33,540 nt of DNA from CAKUFA01 sp963646285 (lineage in GTDB: Bacteria; Bacillota; Clostridia; Christensenellales; Aristaeellaceae), in the NCBI GenBank assembly GCA_963646285.1, contig CAVIWF010000028.1, positions 1-33,540 of the forward strand. Direction: 5' to 3'. Below the pieces are notes generated by a model. That model saw only the letters and a list, made by a program, of their open reading frames with translations, did not search any database and was not told the DNA's origin. This document shows, one piece after another, positions 14,822-22,914 of this stretch (position 1 is its first letter; each line of letters opens with the position of its first letter). The translations under genes and the position numbers were made by a program.

Positions 14822-16843
14822 ATGGCACATTTGCTTGAGGTCAAGAATCTTGCTACCACCTTCCGCTCTGACGGAAAGGAATTCAACGCCATTGAAGGCG
14901 TCAGCCTCCATGTGGATCGGGGCGAAATCGTCGGCATCGTTGGTGAAAGCGGCAGCGGCAAGTCCGTTACCATGCTCAGCGTACTGCAATTGATCGCCAG
15001 TCCCGGCCGTGTGGCAGGGGGCGAGGTGTACCTGGAAGGCGTGGAGGGCAACCTGCTGAACCATGACGGTGAGAGTGAAACCATGCGTCAGGTTCGGGGT
15101 GGCCGCATCAGCATGATTTTTCAGGAGCCCATGACCAGCCTGAACCCGGTGCTGACGGTGGGCTATCAAATTCAGGAAAACCTGATGCTCCACAGCAACA
15201 TGTCCGCAGCGGAAGCCAAGGCACGCACCATCGAAGCCATGAAGATGGTAAACATCCCCGATGCGGAAACCCGGTACGGCTATTATCCCCAGCAGTTTTC
15301 CGGCGGCATGCGGCAGAGAATTATGATCGCCATGGCCATGGCACCCAAGCCGGACATCCTCATTGCGGATGAAGCCACCACGGCACTGGACGTAACCACC
15401 CAGGCACAGCTGCTGGAAATGATCCGCACCATTGCCAAGGAAACCAACACCGCCGTGATCATGGTTACCCACAACCTGGGTCTGGTTGCCCGGTATGCGG
15501 AGCGGATCTACGTCATGTACGGCGGTCATATGATGGAAACCTCCAATGCCAAGGAAATTTTCCACCACACGGAGCATCCGTATACACGGGCGCTGCTGCG
15601 GGCCATTCCCCGGCTGGACGACCCCAAGGATCGTATCCTGATCCCCATTGACGGCCTGCCGCCGGTACCCTCCATGCGGCCTAAGTACTGCCCCTTCTAT
15701 GCCCGGTGCGAATATCGCTGCGACCGGTGCAAGGAGCACACCGATGCTTCCCTGAAGGAAGTCCGGCCTGATCACTACAGTTCCTGCTGCCTGACCCAGG
15801 CAGAACTGGACGTCAAGGAAGAGGAGCTGAAGCACAAGGACTACGGCGCATCCCCTGAACGGCATACCAGCAATGAACTCTGCCTGGATGTGCAGGACGT
15901 GCGCAAGTACTTCCCGGTCTATAAGGGACTGATGAAGCGCAAGGTGGGGGATGTGAAGGCCATTGAGGACATCACCTTCACCATCAAGCAGGGAGAAACC
16001 CTGGGCGTGGTTGGCGAAAGCGGCTGCGGCAAGACCACCCTGGCACGGTGCATCATGCGCATGTACGAGCCGGATGAAGGACAGATCATCTTCCATGGCA
16101 AGGACATTGCCCACAGCAAGGATCGGGAGCTGAAGCCCTTCCGCCCTCAGGTGTCCATGATCTTCCAGGATCCCTTCTCTTCCCTGGATCCCCGGCAGAA
16201 TGCAGGCTCCATTGTGGGTGAATCCCTGCTGATTCACAAAATGGTGAAGAATCGTCTGGAGTACGATCAAAAGGTGGATGAGCTGTTCCGTAAGGTAGGC
16301 CTTGACCCCCTGATGAAGGAGCGGGTTGCCCACGAGTTTTCCGGCGGCCAGCGGCAGCGCATTGGCATTGCCCGGGCACTAAGCTCCAATCCCAAGCTGA
16401 TTATCTGCGACGAGCCGATTTCCGCCCTGGACGTATCCATTCAGGCACAGATCATTAACCTGCTGGAAGACATTCAGGCAGAAATGGGACTGAGCTACAT
16501 CTTTATCGCCCATGACCTGGCGGTGGTGAAGCACATCAGCGACCGGATTCTGGTCATGTACTTGGGCAGGGTGATGGAAATCGCCACCTGCGATGACCTG
16601 TATGAACGTCCCCTGCATCCCTACACCCAGGCGCTGCTTTCCGCCATTCCTGTGGCGGATCCCACCGTGGAGGAGCAGCGGGAGGCCATTACGGTGCAGG
16701 GCGAGGTGCCCAGCATCCTGAAGCGTCCCAGCGGCTGCCCCTTCCATAACCGGTGCCCCAAGTGCACCAAGCGGTGCGAAGAGGAGACCCCTGTGCTCCA
16801 CGATGCGGGTGACGGCCACATGGTGGCTTGCCATCTGTTCTGA
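14822..16843 (+). CDS. fused dual ATPase of the ABC importer (DppD-DppF fusion)
   Basis: 673 residues with two complete ABC domains. The first has Walker A GESGSGKS (41-48), signature FSGGM (159-163) and Walker B ILIADE (179-184), followed by an oligopeptide-transporter C-terminal region with Cys290, Cys296, Cys300 and Cys303. The second has Walker A GESGCGKT (398-405), signature FSGGQ (506-510) and LIICDE (526-531), and a second Cys-rich tail (CPFHNRCPKCTKRC). In this family a similar Cys cluster can hold an iron-sulfur centre. Normally DppD and DppF are separate genes; here one polypeptide supplies both nucleotide sites. It powers import by the flanking permeases and binding protein. Confidence 0.95.
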   Translation: MAHLLEVKNLATTFRSDGKEFNAIEGVSLHVDRGEIVGIVGESGSGKSVTMLSVLQLIASPGRVAGGEVYLEGVEGNLLNHDGESETMRQVRGGRISMIFQEPMTSLNPVLTVGYQIQENLMLHSNMSAAEAKARTIEAMKMVNIPDAETRYGYYPQQFSGGMRQRIMIAMAMAPKPDILIADEATTALDVTTQAQLLEMIRTIAKETNTAVIMVTHNLGLVARYAERIYVMYGGHMMETSNAKEIFHHTEHPYTRALLRAIPRLDDPKDRILIPIDGLPPVPSMRPKYCPFYARCEYRCDRCKEHTDASLKEVRPDHYSSCCLTQAELDVKEEELKHKDYGASPERHTSNELCLDVQDVRKYFPVYKGLMKRKVGDVKAIEDITFTIKQGETLGVVGESGCGKTTLARCIMRMYEPDEGQIIFHGKDIAHSKDRELKPFRPQVSMIFQDPFSSLDPRQNAGSIVGESLLIHKMVKNRLEYDQKVDELFRKVGLDPLMKERVAHEFSGGQRQRIGIARALSSNPKLIICDEPISALDVSIQAQIINLLEDIQAEMGLSYIFIAHDLAVVKHISDRILVMYLGRVMEIATCDDLYERPLHPYTQALLSAIPVADPTVEEQREAITVQGEVPSILKRPSGCPFHNRCPKCTKRCEEETPVLHDAGDGHMVACHLF

Positions 16844-16935
16844 TTCGGTTGTTCCCTGCACCTGTATGTGGATGCAGGAACAGATACATCCACGAAGGAA
16901 TGATTCGTGGCAACAATCAAAAGGAGGATTTTCCC

Positions 16936-18486
16936 ATGACCATGAAGCGACTGCTTGCGCTTGTGCTGGCCGCCATGATGCTGACCGCACTGGTTCCTGC
17001 TCTGGCAGAGGAAGCCGACGCAACGCCTACCTACGGCGGAACCCTGACGGTGCTGGGCTATCAGCACAATACCTTCTTCCTGCCCTTCTCCACCACCACC
17101 TCTGACCGTTACAACGCTGCTCCTGCCATTGAGTCTCTGGGCCGTCACGATCCGGAAACCGGCGACACCTACGGCTGGCTGGCTGAAGAGTTCGTGACCG
17201 ACGCTGACAACCTGACCCTGACCATCAAGCTGCGCCAGGGCATCAAGTTCAGCGATGGCAGCGACTTCAATGCAGCTGCTGTTGTGTGGAACTTCGACAA
17301 GATGGTGGAATTCGGCAAGGCTTCCGAGCTGGTCAGCCCTGTATCCTATGAAGCTACCGACGACTACACCGTGGTGCTGAAGTACGACACCTGGGCCAAC
17401 ACCTGGGCTGATACCATTGGTGAAGTCCGCATCTACTGCCCCGCTGCTTATGAAGCAAACGGCGGCGACTGGGCAGCCATCAACGCTGTTGGCACCGGCC
17501 CCTTCGTGCAGAGCGAGTTCGTGCAGGACAGCCACATCACCTACGTACGTAACGACAACTACTGGGTTGAGGGTCAGCCCTATCTGGACAGCGTGAAGGT
17601 GCTGTTCATCAGCGACGCTACCACCCAGGTTTCCGCTTTCCTGAACGGGGAGCTGGACGTGCTCCGTAACCCCAACACCGCTGCCATCGACCAGCTGAAG
17701 GACAAGTATGAGAACGTTGCCGGTCAGGCTCCTGACACTGCCGGTATCACCTACATGATGTTCTGCTCCGGCGATGAAGCATCTCCTTTCTATAACCTGA
17801 ATGCTCGTCTGGCTGTGATGTACGCTGTGGACTGGGAAGACATGGCAGAAGGCATCTACAATGGTCTGGGCGCTGCAACTCCCGTCTTCGCTGTGCCCGG
17901 TGCTTACAGCTATGACGATACCCTGGAAATCTACCCCTATGATCCTGAAAAGGCCAAGGAACTGCTGGCTGAAGCAGGCTATCCCAACGGCTTTGATACC
18001 GTGATCACCACCAACGGTGAAAACGAAGCCAACAACCAGTGCGCCGTGATTCTGCAGGCTTACCTGTCCATGGTGGGCATCAATGCGGAAATCAAGAACC
18101 TGACCAATGCTGACTTCAACGCACAGAAAGCTGAAGGCACCTATGATCTGGGCATCATGATCAACAACGGTTCCTCCAAGCTGGACTTCACCGCCAACTA
18201 CATCCGCCTCTACTCTTCCGAGGGCGTGAACTACAAGAACATGATGGCCAAGCCTGCCGACTATGAGGAAGCCCTCTTCGGTGCCCGTGCAGCCAAGACC
18301 CAGGAAGAAAAGAAGGAACTGCTGAAGAAGGCAGCCCGTCTCTTCAGCCACGACTATGCCCTGGTGGTGGCTACCGGCTATCAGCTGCCCTACTGCTTCG
18401 CACAGGACGGCGTCCATGACACCGGCATCCTCATGACCACCGCTGAAACCTGGACCCCTGAAAAGGCCTGGAAGGAAACCAAGTAA
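16936..18486 (+). CDS. extracellular solute-binding protein, family 5
   Basis: 516 residues; ATG 16936 is preferred over ATG 16942 because AAGGAGG (16921-16927) is eight bases away. A signal peptide (residues 1-24, ending ALA-E) precedes the mature protein, which begins with the family's GGTLTVLGY strand. Other hallmarks are LTLTIKLRQGIKFSDGSDFNAAAVVWNFDKM (about 97-127), GTGPFVQSEF, and YDPEKAKELLAEAGYPNGFD near the C-terminal lobe. There is no lipobox Cys, so anchoring is unclear. Family 5 proteins bind peptides, opines, nickel chelates or sugars; the downstream catabolic genes suggest an acidic sugar derivative here. A strong hairpin follows. Confidence 0.93.
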   Translation: MTMKRLLALVLAAMMLTALVPALAEEADATPTYGGTLTVLGYQHNTFFLPFSTTTSDRYNAAPAIESLGRHDPETGDTYGWLAEEFVTDADNLTLTIKLRQGIKFSDGSDFNAAAVVWNFDKMVEFGKASELVSPVSYEATDDYTVVLKYDTWANTWADTIGEVRIYCPAAYEANGGDWAAINAVGTGPFVQSEFVQDSHITYVRNDNYWVEGQPYLDSVKVLFISDATTQVSAFLNGELDVLRNPNTAAIDQLKDKYENVAGQAPDTAGITYMMFCSGDEASPFYNLNARLAVMYAVDWEDMAEGIYNGLGAATPVFAVPGAYSYDDTLEIYPYDPEKAKELLAEAGYPNGFDTVITTNGENEANNQCAVILQAYLSMVGINAEIKNLTNADFNAQKAEGTYDLGIMINNGSSKLDFTANYIRLYSSEGVNYKNMMAKPADYEEALFGARAAKTQEEKKELLKKAARLFSHDYALVVATGYQLPYCFAQDGVHDTGILMTTAETWTPEKAWKETK

Positions 18487-18492
18487 TCATTC

Positions 18493-18528
18493 CCTTTCCG
18501 GAGGGGGAGTCATCTCCCTCCGGAAAGG
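18493..18528 (+). other. strong intra-operon hairpin without T-tract
   Basis: CCTTTCCGGAGGG (18493-18505) pairs perfectly with CCCTCCGGAAAGG (18516-18528) around a ten-base loop. No T-run follows (ATATGCGG), so it is more likely an mRNA-protecting or partial attenuation structure that raises the level of the binding-protein message than a full terminator. Two smaller hairpins (about 18535-18567 and 18571-18586) follow in the 140-bp gap. Confidence 0.7.
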
Positions 18529-18626
18529 ATATGCGGCTTTCAGTGCGCATGAACGCTGAAGCCGGCTGATAGGCAGTTTTCGCTGCCTTGCCTGGGTGAA
18601 ATTTGGGATCATAAGGAGGCTGCACC

Positions 18627-19631
18627 ATGGAAACTTTGATGAAGCCGCAGATGGGGATCAATTCTGACAAGGCAACCGATGACTACCTGCGGTATCTTCG
18701 GCAGATGAATATTTCCCATTGCTTCGTGATGTTTTCAAATGAACATAGCAACTATGAAGACGTAAACCGCATTCTGGAGCGGGTTCGCAAGGCAGGACTG
18801 ACGGTGGATGATGCAGGCAATTCCCGTATTTACAAGCATCCGTCCATCCAGCTGGGCCTGGAAGACCGGGACGAATGGATTCAGAAGTACAACGACCTGA
18901 ACCGCTGGATCGCCGGTGCCGGTGTCCATGTGGGCTACGCCACCTGGGACACGGGTCGTGTATCCACCTCCTGGTGGAAGGCCGGGGAGCATACCCACGG
19001 AGCGGTAGGCCGCATTGTGGACATGGATGAAATCTATGCCCGGAAGCCTGCCTTCGGCAAGGAATACGACTACGATACCATGTGGGGCAACTTTGAATAC
19101 TTCCTCCGTGCCGTACTGCCCACCTGCAAGGAAGTGGGCATGAAGCTGGCCCTCCATCCCTGCGATCCCCCTGCCCGGTTCTACGAAGGTTGCGCAAGCA
19201 TCATCATCAGCGGTGATGACTATCGCAAGGCCCTCCGCCGTGCAGATGAAATTCAGCAGGAGCTGGGTCTGGGCACGGATGAGCACTACCTTGGCATCAA
19301 GTTCTGCTGCGGCTGCTGGCTGGAAGGCGGCAAGCAGTTCGGCAATGTGCTGGAAGACCTGGCGGACTTTGTGCAGCAGAAGCGGGTGCACATCGTCCAC
19401 TTCCGCAATGTATCCGGTACCTTGCCCTACTTTGAGGAAACCCTGCTGGAAGACGGCTACATGGATATGTACAAGATCATGGAGGTGCTGGTGAAGAACA
19501 ACTACGACGGCACCGTCTACGTGGATCATGTGCTCCGCTATGATGAAGCCACCGGCGGCGAACAGACTTCCTTTGCCTACACCACGGGCTACATGAAGGG
19601 CCTGATGGCGGCGGCGTATCATCAAAAGTAA
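18627..19631 (+). CDS. mannonate dehydratase-like enzyme (UxuA family), probable sugar-acid dehydratase
   Basis: 334 residues; ATG 18627 with AAGGAGG seven bases upstream. TIM-barrel protein whose metal-site pieces match UxuA: His177 in HPCDPP (UxuA has HPDDPP), Cys227/Cys228 in IKFCCGCW (aligned with the UxuA metal-binding Cys), VHFRNV (257-262), EDGYMDMYKIMEVL (275-288; UxuA has DVDMYAV) and Asp300-His301 in VYVDHV (UxuA PDHG). UxuA removes water from D-mannonate to give 2-keto-3-deoxygluconate. The protein is shorter than E. coli UxuA (about 390) and its substrate loop differs, so a related acid is plausible. Its partners GarR and glycerate kinase suggest a diacid. The alternative is a sugar isomerase/epimerase. 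Confidence 0.75.
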   Translation: METLMKPQMGINSDKATDDYLRYLRQMNISHCFVMFSNEHSNYEDVNRILERVRKAGLTVDDAGNSRIYKHPSIQLGLEDRDEWIQKYNDLNRWIAGAGVHVGYATWDTGRVSTSWWKAGEHTHGAVGRIVDMDEIYARKPAFGKEYDYDTMWGNFEYFLRAVLPTCKEVGMKLALHPCDPPARFYEGCASIIISGDDYRKALRRADEIQQELGLGTDEHYLGIKFCCGCWLEGGKQFGNVLEDLADFVQQKRVHIVHFRNVSGTLPYFEETLLEDGYMDMYKIMEVLVKNNYDGTVYVDHVLRYDEATGGEQTSFAYTTGYMKGLMAAAYHQK

Positions 19632-19664
19632 GCCTTTGCAGACTGACGGAAAGGAGTGTTTCGG

Positions 19665-20561
19665 ATGGCATTCAAACCCCATGGCATTGTGGTGCCGATT
19701 GTGACCCCTGTGACCTCGGATGGCAAGTTTGACGAAAAGGCCTACCGGGGACTGATCGATTACCTGGCGGATAACGGCATTCACGGCGTTTTCCCCTTCG
19801 GCACCACGGGCGAGTTTTACGCCCATGACCTGGACTTCTACCGGAATGTGCTGGAAGTGACCAAGGATGCGGTGCATGGCCGCATGGACATTTACGCCGG
19901 TGCCAATGATATTACCACCAAGGGCGCTGTGAAGATTGCCAAGGCGGTGGAGGCGGTCGGGGGCATTGATGCCCTCAGCGTGCTGACCCCCATGTTCGTC
20001 AGCCAAACCCAGTACGAGGTGTACGAGTACTATCGGGAGATTGCCTCGGAAACCAGCCTGCCCATCATTATCTACAACAACAAGCCCAAGACCAACGTGA
20101 CCGTGGAGCCTGCTACCGTGGCCAAGCTGGCACAGATTGACAACATCATCGGCGTGAAGGACTCCACCGGGGATATGACCAACACGGAGGAATACCTTCG
20201 CCTGACCCGGGGCATGGACAACTTCCATGTGATGATGGGTCGGGACACCCTGATTTACGCCGCCCTGTGCTACGGCGCTGCCGGTGCTATTGCCTCCTGT
20301 GCCAACGTGGCGCCCCGGATTGCCGTGGACATTTACGAAAAGTTCAAGGCCGGGGATGCCGAGGGGGCATTGGATGCTCAGTTCCGCTTCTCTGCCCTGC
20401 GGATTGCCACCAACATGGGCACCTTCCCCGTGGTGCTGAAGGAAGCCCTGAAGCTGATCGGTCACGACTGCGGGGACTGTGTGAAGCCCATTCAGCCCCT
20501 GAATGATGAACAGCGTGCCAAACTGAAGGTCGTCTTGACAGACATGGGTCTGCTGAAGTAA
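19665..20561 (+). CDS. DHDPS/NAL-family aldolase, probable keto-deoxy sugar acid aldolase
   Basis: 298 residues; ATG 19665 has AAGGAG eight bases upstream. A TIM barrel of the N-acetylneuraminate lyase superfamily: GTTGEF (46-51), Tyr137 in IIYNNKP and the Schiff-base Lys165 in GVKDSTGD. The DapA carboxylate-binding Arg context is not obvious. Lysine-pathway DapA is possible but unlikely given its position between a sugar-acid dehydratase and tartronate semialdehyde reductase. The expected reaction is cleavage of a 2-keto-3-deoxy acid to pyruvate plus tartronate semialdehyde or glyceraldehyde. It lies 33 bases after the dehydratase gene. Confidence 0.85.
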   Translation: MAFKPHGIVVPIVTPVTSDGKFDEKAYRGLIDYLADNGIHGVFPFGTTGEFYAHDLDFYRNVLEVTKDAVHGRMDIYAGANDITTKGAVKIAKAVEAVGGIDALSVLTPMFVSQTQYEVYEYYREIASETSLPIIIYNNKPKTNVTVEPATVAKLAQIDNIIGVKDSTGDMTNTEEYLRLTRGMDNFHVMMGRDTLIYAALCYGAAGAIASCANVAPRIAVDIYEKFKAGDAEGALDAQFRFSALRIATNMGTFPVVLKEALKLIGHDCGDCVKPIQPLNDEQRAKLKVVLTDMGLLK

Positions 20562-20636
20562 CATGGTTTTCCGCCGGAAGGGAAACACTCTTTCGACTGA
20601 AAATAGATGTGGATGTATGTAAGGAGGAAAATGAAT

Positions 20637-21521
20637 ATGAAGATTTCTTTCATTGGCTTGGGCATCATGGGTAAGCCCATGGCAAAGAACCTGATGAAGA
20701 ACGGCCACGAGCTGTATGTGTATGACCGGAATCCTGCCTCTGTAGAGGAAATGCGTGCTGCCGGTGCCCATATCTGCGGCTCTTCCGTGGAGACGGTGAA
20801 GGACGTGGATCTGGTGATCACCATGCTGCCCAACAGCCCCCACGTAAAGTCCGTCATGCTGGAGGACGACAAGCTGGCTGACTACATGCCCAAGACGGCT
20901 ACCTTCATTGACTGCACGTCCATCAATCCTGTGGCTTCCCGTGAAATCGCTGCCGAGCTGGCCAAGCGGGGCATTGACATGCTGGATGCTCCTGTGTCCG
21001 GCGGTCAGCCCAAGGCCATTGACGGCACTCTGTCCTTCATGGTTGGCGGCAAGGAAGAAGTGTTCAACCGCTTCAAGCCCGTTCTGGAGTGCATGGGCGC
21101 TTCCGTGGTGCTGTGCGGCGATGTAGGCGCAGGCAACGTGACCAAGCTGTGCAACCAGACCATCGTGGCTGTGAACATTGCCGCTTTGGCAGAAGCCCTG
21201 CAGATGGGTCAGATGTGCGGCGTTGAGCCCCAGAAGATCTTCGAAGCCATCCGTGGCGGTCTGGCTGGTTCTACCGTTATGAACGCCAAGGCACCCATGA
21301 TGATGGATCAGAACTTCGAGCCCGGCTTCCGTATTGACCTGCACATCAAGGATCTGAAGAACGTGGTGGATGCTGCCAGCACCGTGGATGCACCCATCCC
21401 GCTGACCCAGTCTGTGCTGGAAATGATGAAGGTGCTGCACAAGGACGGCCTGGGCTCCTGCGACCACAGCGCACTGCTGAAGTACTATCAGAAGCTGACC
21501 GGCGAAACCCTGCATCATTGA
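20637..21521 (+). CDS. garR: 2-hydroxy-3-oxopropionate (tartronate semialdehyde) reductase
   Basis: 294 residues from ATG 20637; AAGGAGG (20621-20627) is nine bases away, whereas the in-frame ATG at 20631 is too close. The Rossmann start GLGIMGKPMAKNLMKNGH (7-24), the substrate signature DAPVSGGQPKAIDGTL (117-132) and catalytic Lys170 in GAGNVTKLCNQ are all present. The stretch AIRGGLAGSTVMNAKAP and the following FRIDLHIKDL are nearly identical to what I recall of E. coli GarR. It reduces tartronate semialdehyde to D-glycerate with NAD(P)H, feeding the kinase encoded next. A glyoxylate-derived source (Gcl route) is not supported because no gcl is nearby. Confidence 0.93.
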   Translation: MKISFIGLGIMGKPMAKNLMKNGHELYVYDRNPASVEEMRAAGAHICGSSVETVKDVDLVITMLPNSPHVKSVMLEDDKLADYMPKTATFIDCTSINPVASREIAAELAKRGIDMLDAPVSGGQPKAIDGTLSFMVGGKEEVFNRFKPVLECMGASVVLCGDVGAGNVTKLCNQTIVAVNIAALAEALQMGQMCGVEPQKIFEAIRGGLAGSTVMNAKAPMMMDQNFEPGFRIDLHIKDLKNVVDAASTVDAPIPLTQSVLEMMKVLHKDGLGSCDHSALLKYYQKLTGETLHH

Positions 21522-21570
21522 TTGAAGGACCATACGGGATGCATACCTGCCTGGTATGATGAAACACGAA

Positions 21571-21597
21571 GGGCAGCAGGCAGAAATGTCTGCTGCC
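21571..21597 (+). other. hairpin between garR and glycerate kinase
   Basis: GGCAGCAG (21572-21579) pairs with CTGCTGCC (21590-21597) and is followed by TTTCGTT. The T-tract is short, so it could be a leaky terminator that lowers glycerate kinase expression relative to the upstream genes. Confidence 0.5.
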
Positions 21598-21627
21598 TTT
21601 CGTTGGAATAAGGAGTGTGTCTGTCCG

Positions 21628-22776
21628 ATGAAAATGCTCTTTGCCTCTGATTCTTTCAAGGGTTCTCTTTCGGCAGTGGAAATCTGCAATCTGCTGGAGA
21701 AGGCGGCGGAATCTGTTTTTCCGGGCACGGAAACGGTTTCTGTCCCCATTGCGGATGGGGGAGAAGGCACGGTGGAGGCACTCCTTCGTGCCATGGGCGG
21801 CCGCTGGATGACCACCCGGGTGGCAGATCCCCTGTTTTCTCCGGTGGAGGCCAGGTGGGGCATGCTCAGCGACGGCGAAACAGCTGTGATGGAAATGGCG
21901 CAGGCCAGCGGCTTGCCCTATGTGCCCCGGAACCAGCGGGATCCCCGCTACACCACCAGCTACGGTACAGGGGAAGTGATTGCAGATGCCCTGAAGCAGG
22001 GAGCACGGAAGATCCTCATCGGCATTGGCGGCAGTGCAACCAATGATGGGGGCATGGGCATGCTTAGTGCCCTGGGGGCTGTGTTTACCGACAGCCGGGG
22101 CAAGCAGGTCTCTCCTGTGGGGGACGGACTGGCACAGGTGGCTCATGCGGATTTTTCCCATCTGCTGCCGGAGCTGAAGGAATGCAGGCTGACCGTGCTG
22201 TGCGATGTGACCAATCCCCTTCTGGGGCCTACCGGCGCCACCTACACCTACGGTCCCCAGAAGGGAGCCACGCCCGCCATCTGCGATGCGCTGGAAGCAG
22301 GCATGGCCAACTATGCCCAGGTGATTCAGCAGGTAACCGGGAAGGACATTGACCACATTCCCGGCGCAGGGGCGGCAGGAGGCTTGGGGGCTGCCTTTGC
22401 CGGGGTGCTGGGCGCAAGCCTGAAGAGCGGCATTGATGCGGTGCTGGAAACGGTGGACTTTGACCGGAAGCTGGCAGATGTGGATCTGGTGGTGACCGGA
22501 GAAGGCAGGATCGACGGGCAAAGCGTCCGCTTCGGCAAGGTGCCGGTGGGCGTGGCACGTCACTGTGCCGAAAAGGGCATTCCTGTGCTGTGCATTGTCG
22601 GCGGCATGGGGGAAGGTGCGGAAGGCCTCTTTGACCTGTGTGAAAGCACCATCCAAACCACCGTGTCCGGCCCCATGCCCTTGGAGGAAGCCATGGCACA
22701 AGCTGAAAAACTGTATCTGGATGCAGCCCTGCGGCTTTTCCGGGCAGTGCGGATCGGCATGAAACTCAAGAAATAA
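21628..22776 (+). CDS. glycerate kinase (GarK/GlxK family)
   Basis: 382 residues, the family length, from ATG 21628; AGGAG lies 12 bases upstream, a rather long spacing. Motifs agree with E. coli GarK: the start MKMLFASDSFKGSLSA, VPIADGGEGTVEA (about 47-59), GIGGSATNDGGMGM, CDVTNPLLGPTGA, GPQKGATP, PGAGAAGGLGAA and the VVTGEGRIDGQS nucleotide/substrate loop. It phosphorylates D-glycerate to 2-phosphoglycerate (the usual product of this family), delivering carbon to lower glycolysis. Last gene of the operon; a terminator follows five bases after the stop. Confidence 0.95.
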   Translation: MKMLFASDSFKGSLSAVEICNLLEKAAESVFPGTETVSVPIADGGEGTVEALLRAMGGRWMTTRVADPLFSPVEARWGMLSDGETAVMEMAQASGLPYVPRNQRDPRYTTSYGTGEVIADALKQGARKILIGIGGSATNDGGMGMLSALGAVFTDSRGKQVSPVGDGLAQVAHADFSHLLPELKECRLTVLCDVTNPLLGPTGATYTYGPQKGATPAICDALEAGMANYAQVIQQVTGKDIDHIPGAGAAGGLGAAFAGVLGASLKSGIDAVLETVDFDRKLADVDLVVTGEGRIDGQSVRFGKVPVGVARHCAEKGIPVLCIVGGMGEGAEGLFDLCESTIQTTVSGPMPLEEAMAQAEKLYLDAALRLFRAVRIGMKLKK

Positions 22777-22781
22777 TCAAA

Positions 22782-22822
22782 GGGATTCGATGCTTGCACA
22801 GGCGTCGAGTCCCTCTTTCTTT
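22782..22822 (+). terminator. terminator of the sugar-acid operon
   Basis: GGGATTCGATGC (22782-22793) pairs with GCGTCGAGTCCC (22802-22813) over 12 positions with two G-T wobbles and an eight-base loop, followed by TCTTTCTTT. Confidence 0.85.
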
Positions 22823-22829
22823 GCCGGAA

Positions 22830-22858
22830 TTGACGCTGCCTGCCCGGCTTGGTATAAT
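22830..22858 (+). promoter_or_regulatory. promoter of the nucleosidase-dehydrogenase pair
   Basis: TTGACG (22830-22835), 17 bases, TATAAT (22853-22858): 11 of 12 consensus positions. The start codon is 56 bases downstream. Confidence 0.85.
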
Positions 22859-22914
22859 GAACCGACGGCTTGCATCTTTGGGTGCAGCCAAGGTTTGGAA
22901 TGTTGGAGGTCAAT

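Noticed and set aside
13907..16333. 808-codon open frame on the minus strand
   Set aside because: Antisense to permease and ATPase genes with complete motifs; low-complexity His/Gly-rich product.
19665..20561. Lysine-biosynthesis dapA
   Set aside because: Fold and Lys165 fit, but the operon context is sugar-acid catabolism and no other lysine gene is near; kept as an alternative only.
18735..21863. 1042-codon open frame on the minus strand
   Set aside because: It lies opposite the dehydratase, aldolase, garR and part of the kinase gene, all with clear families; the product is His/Gln-rich and matches nothing, a typical antisense shadow of GC-biased codons.
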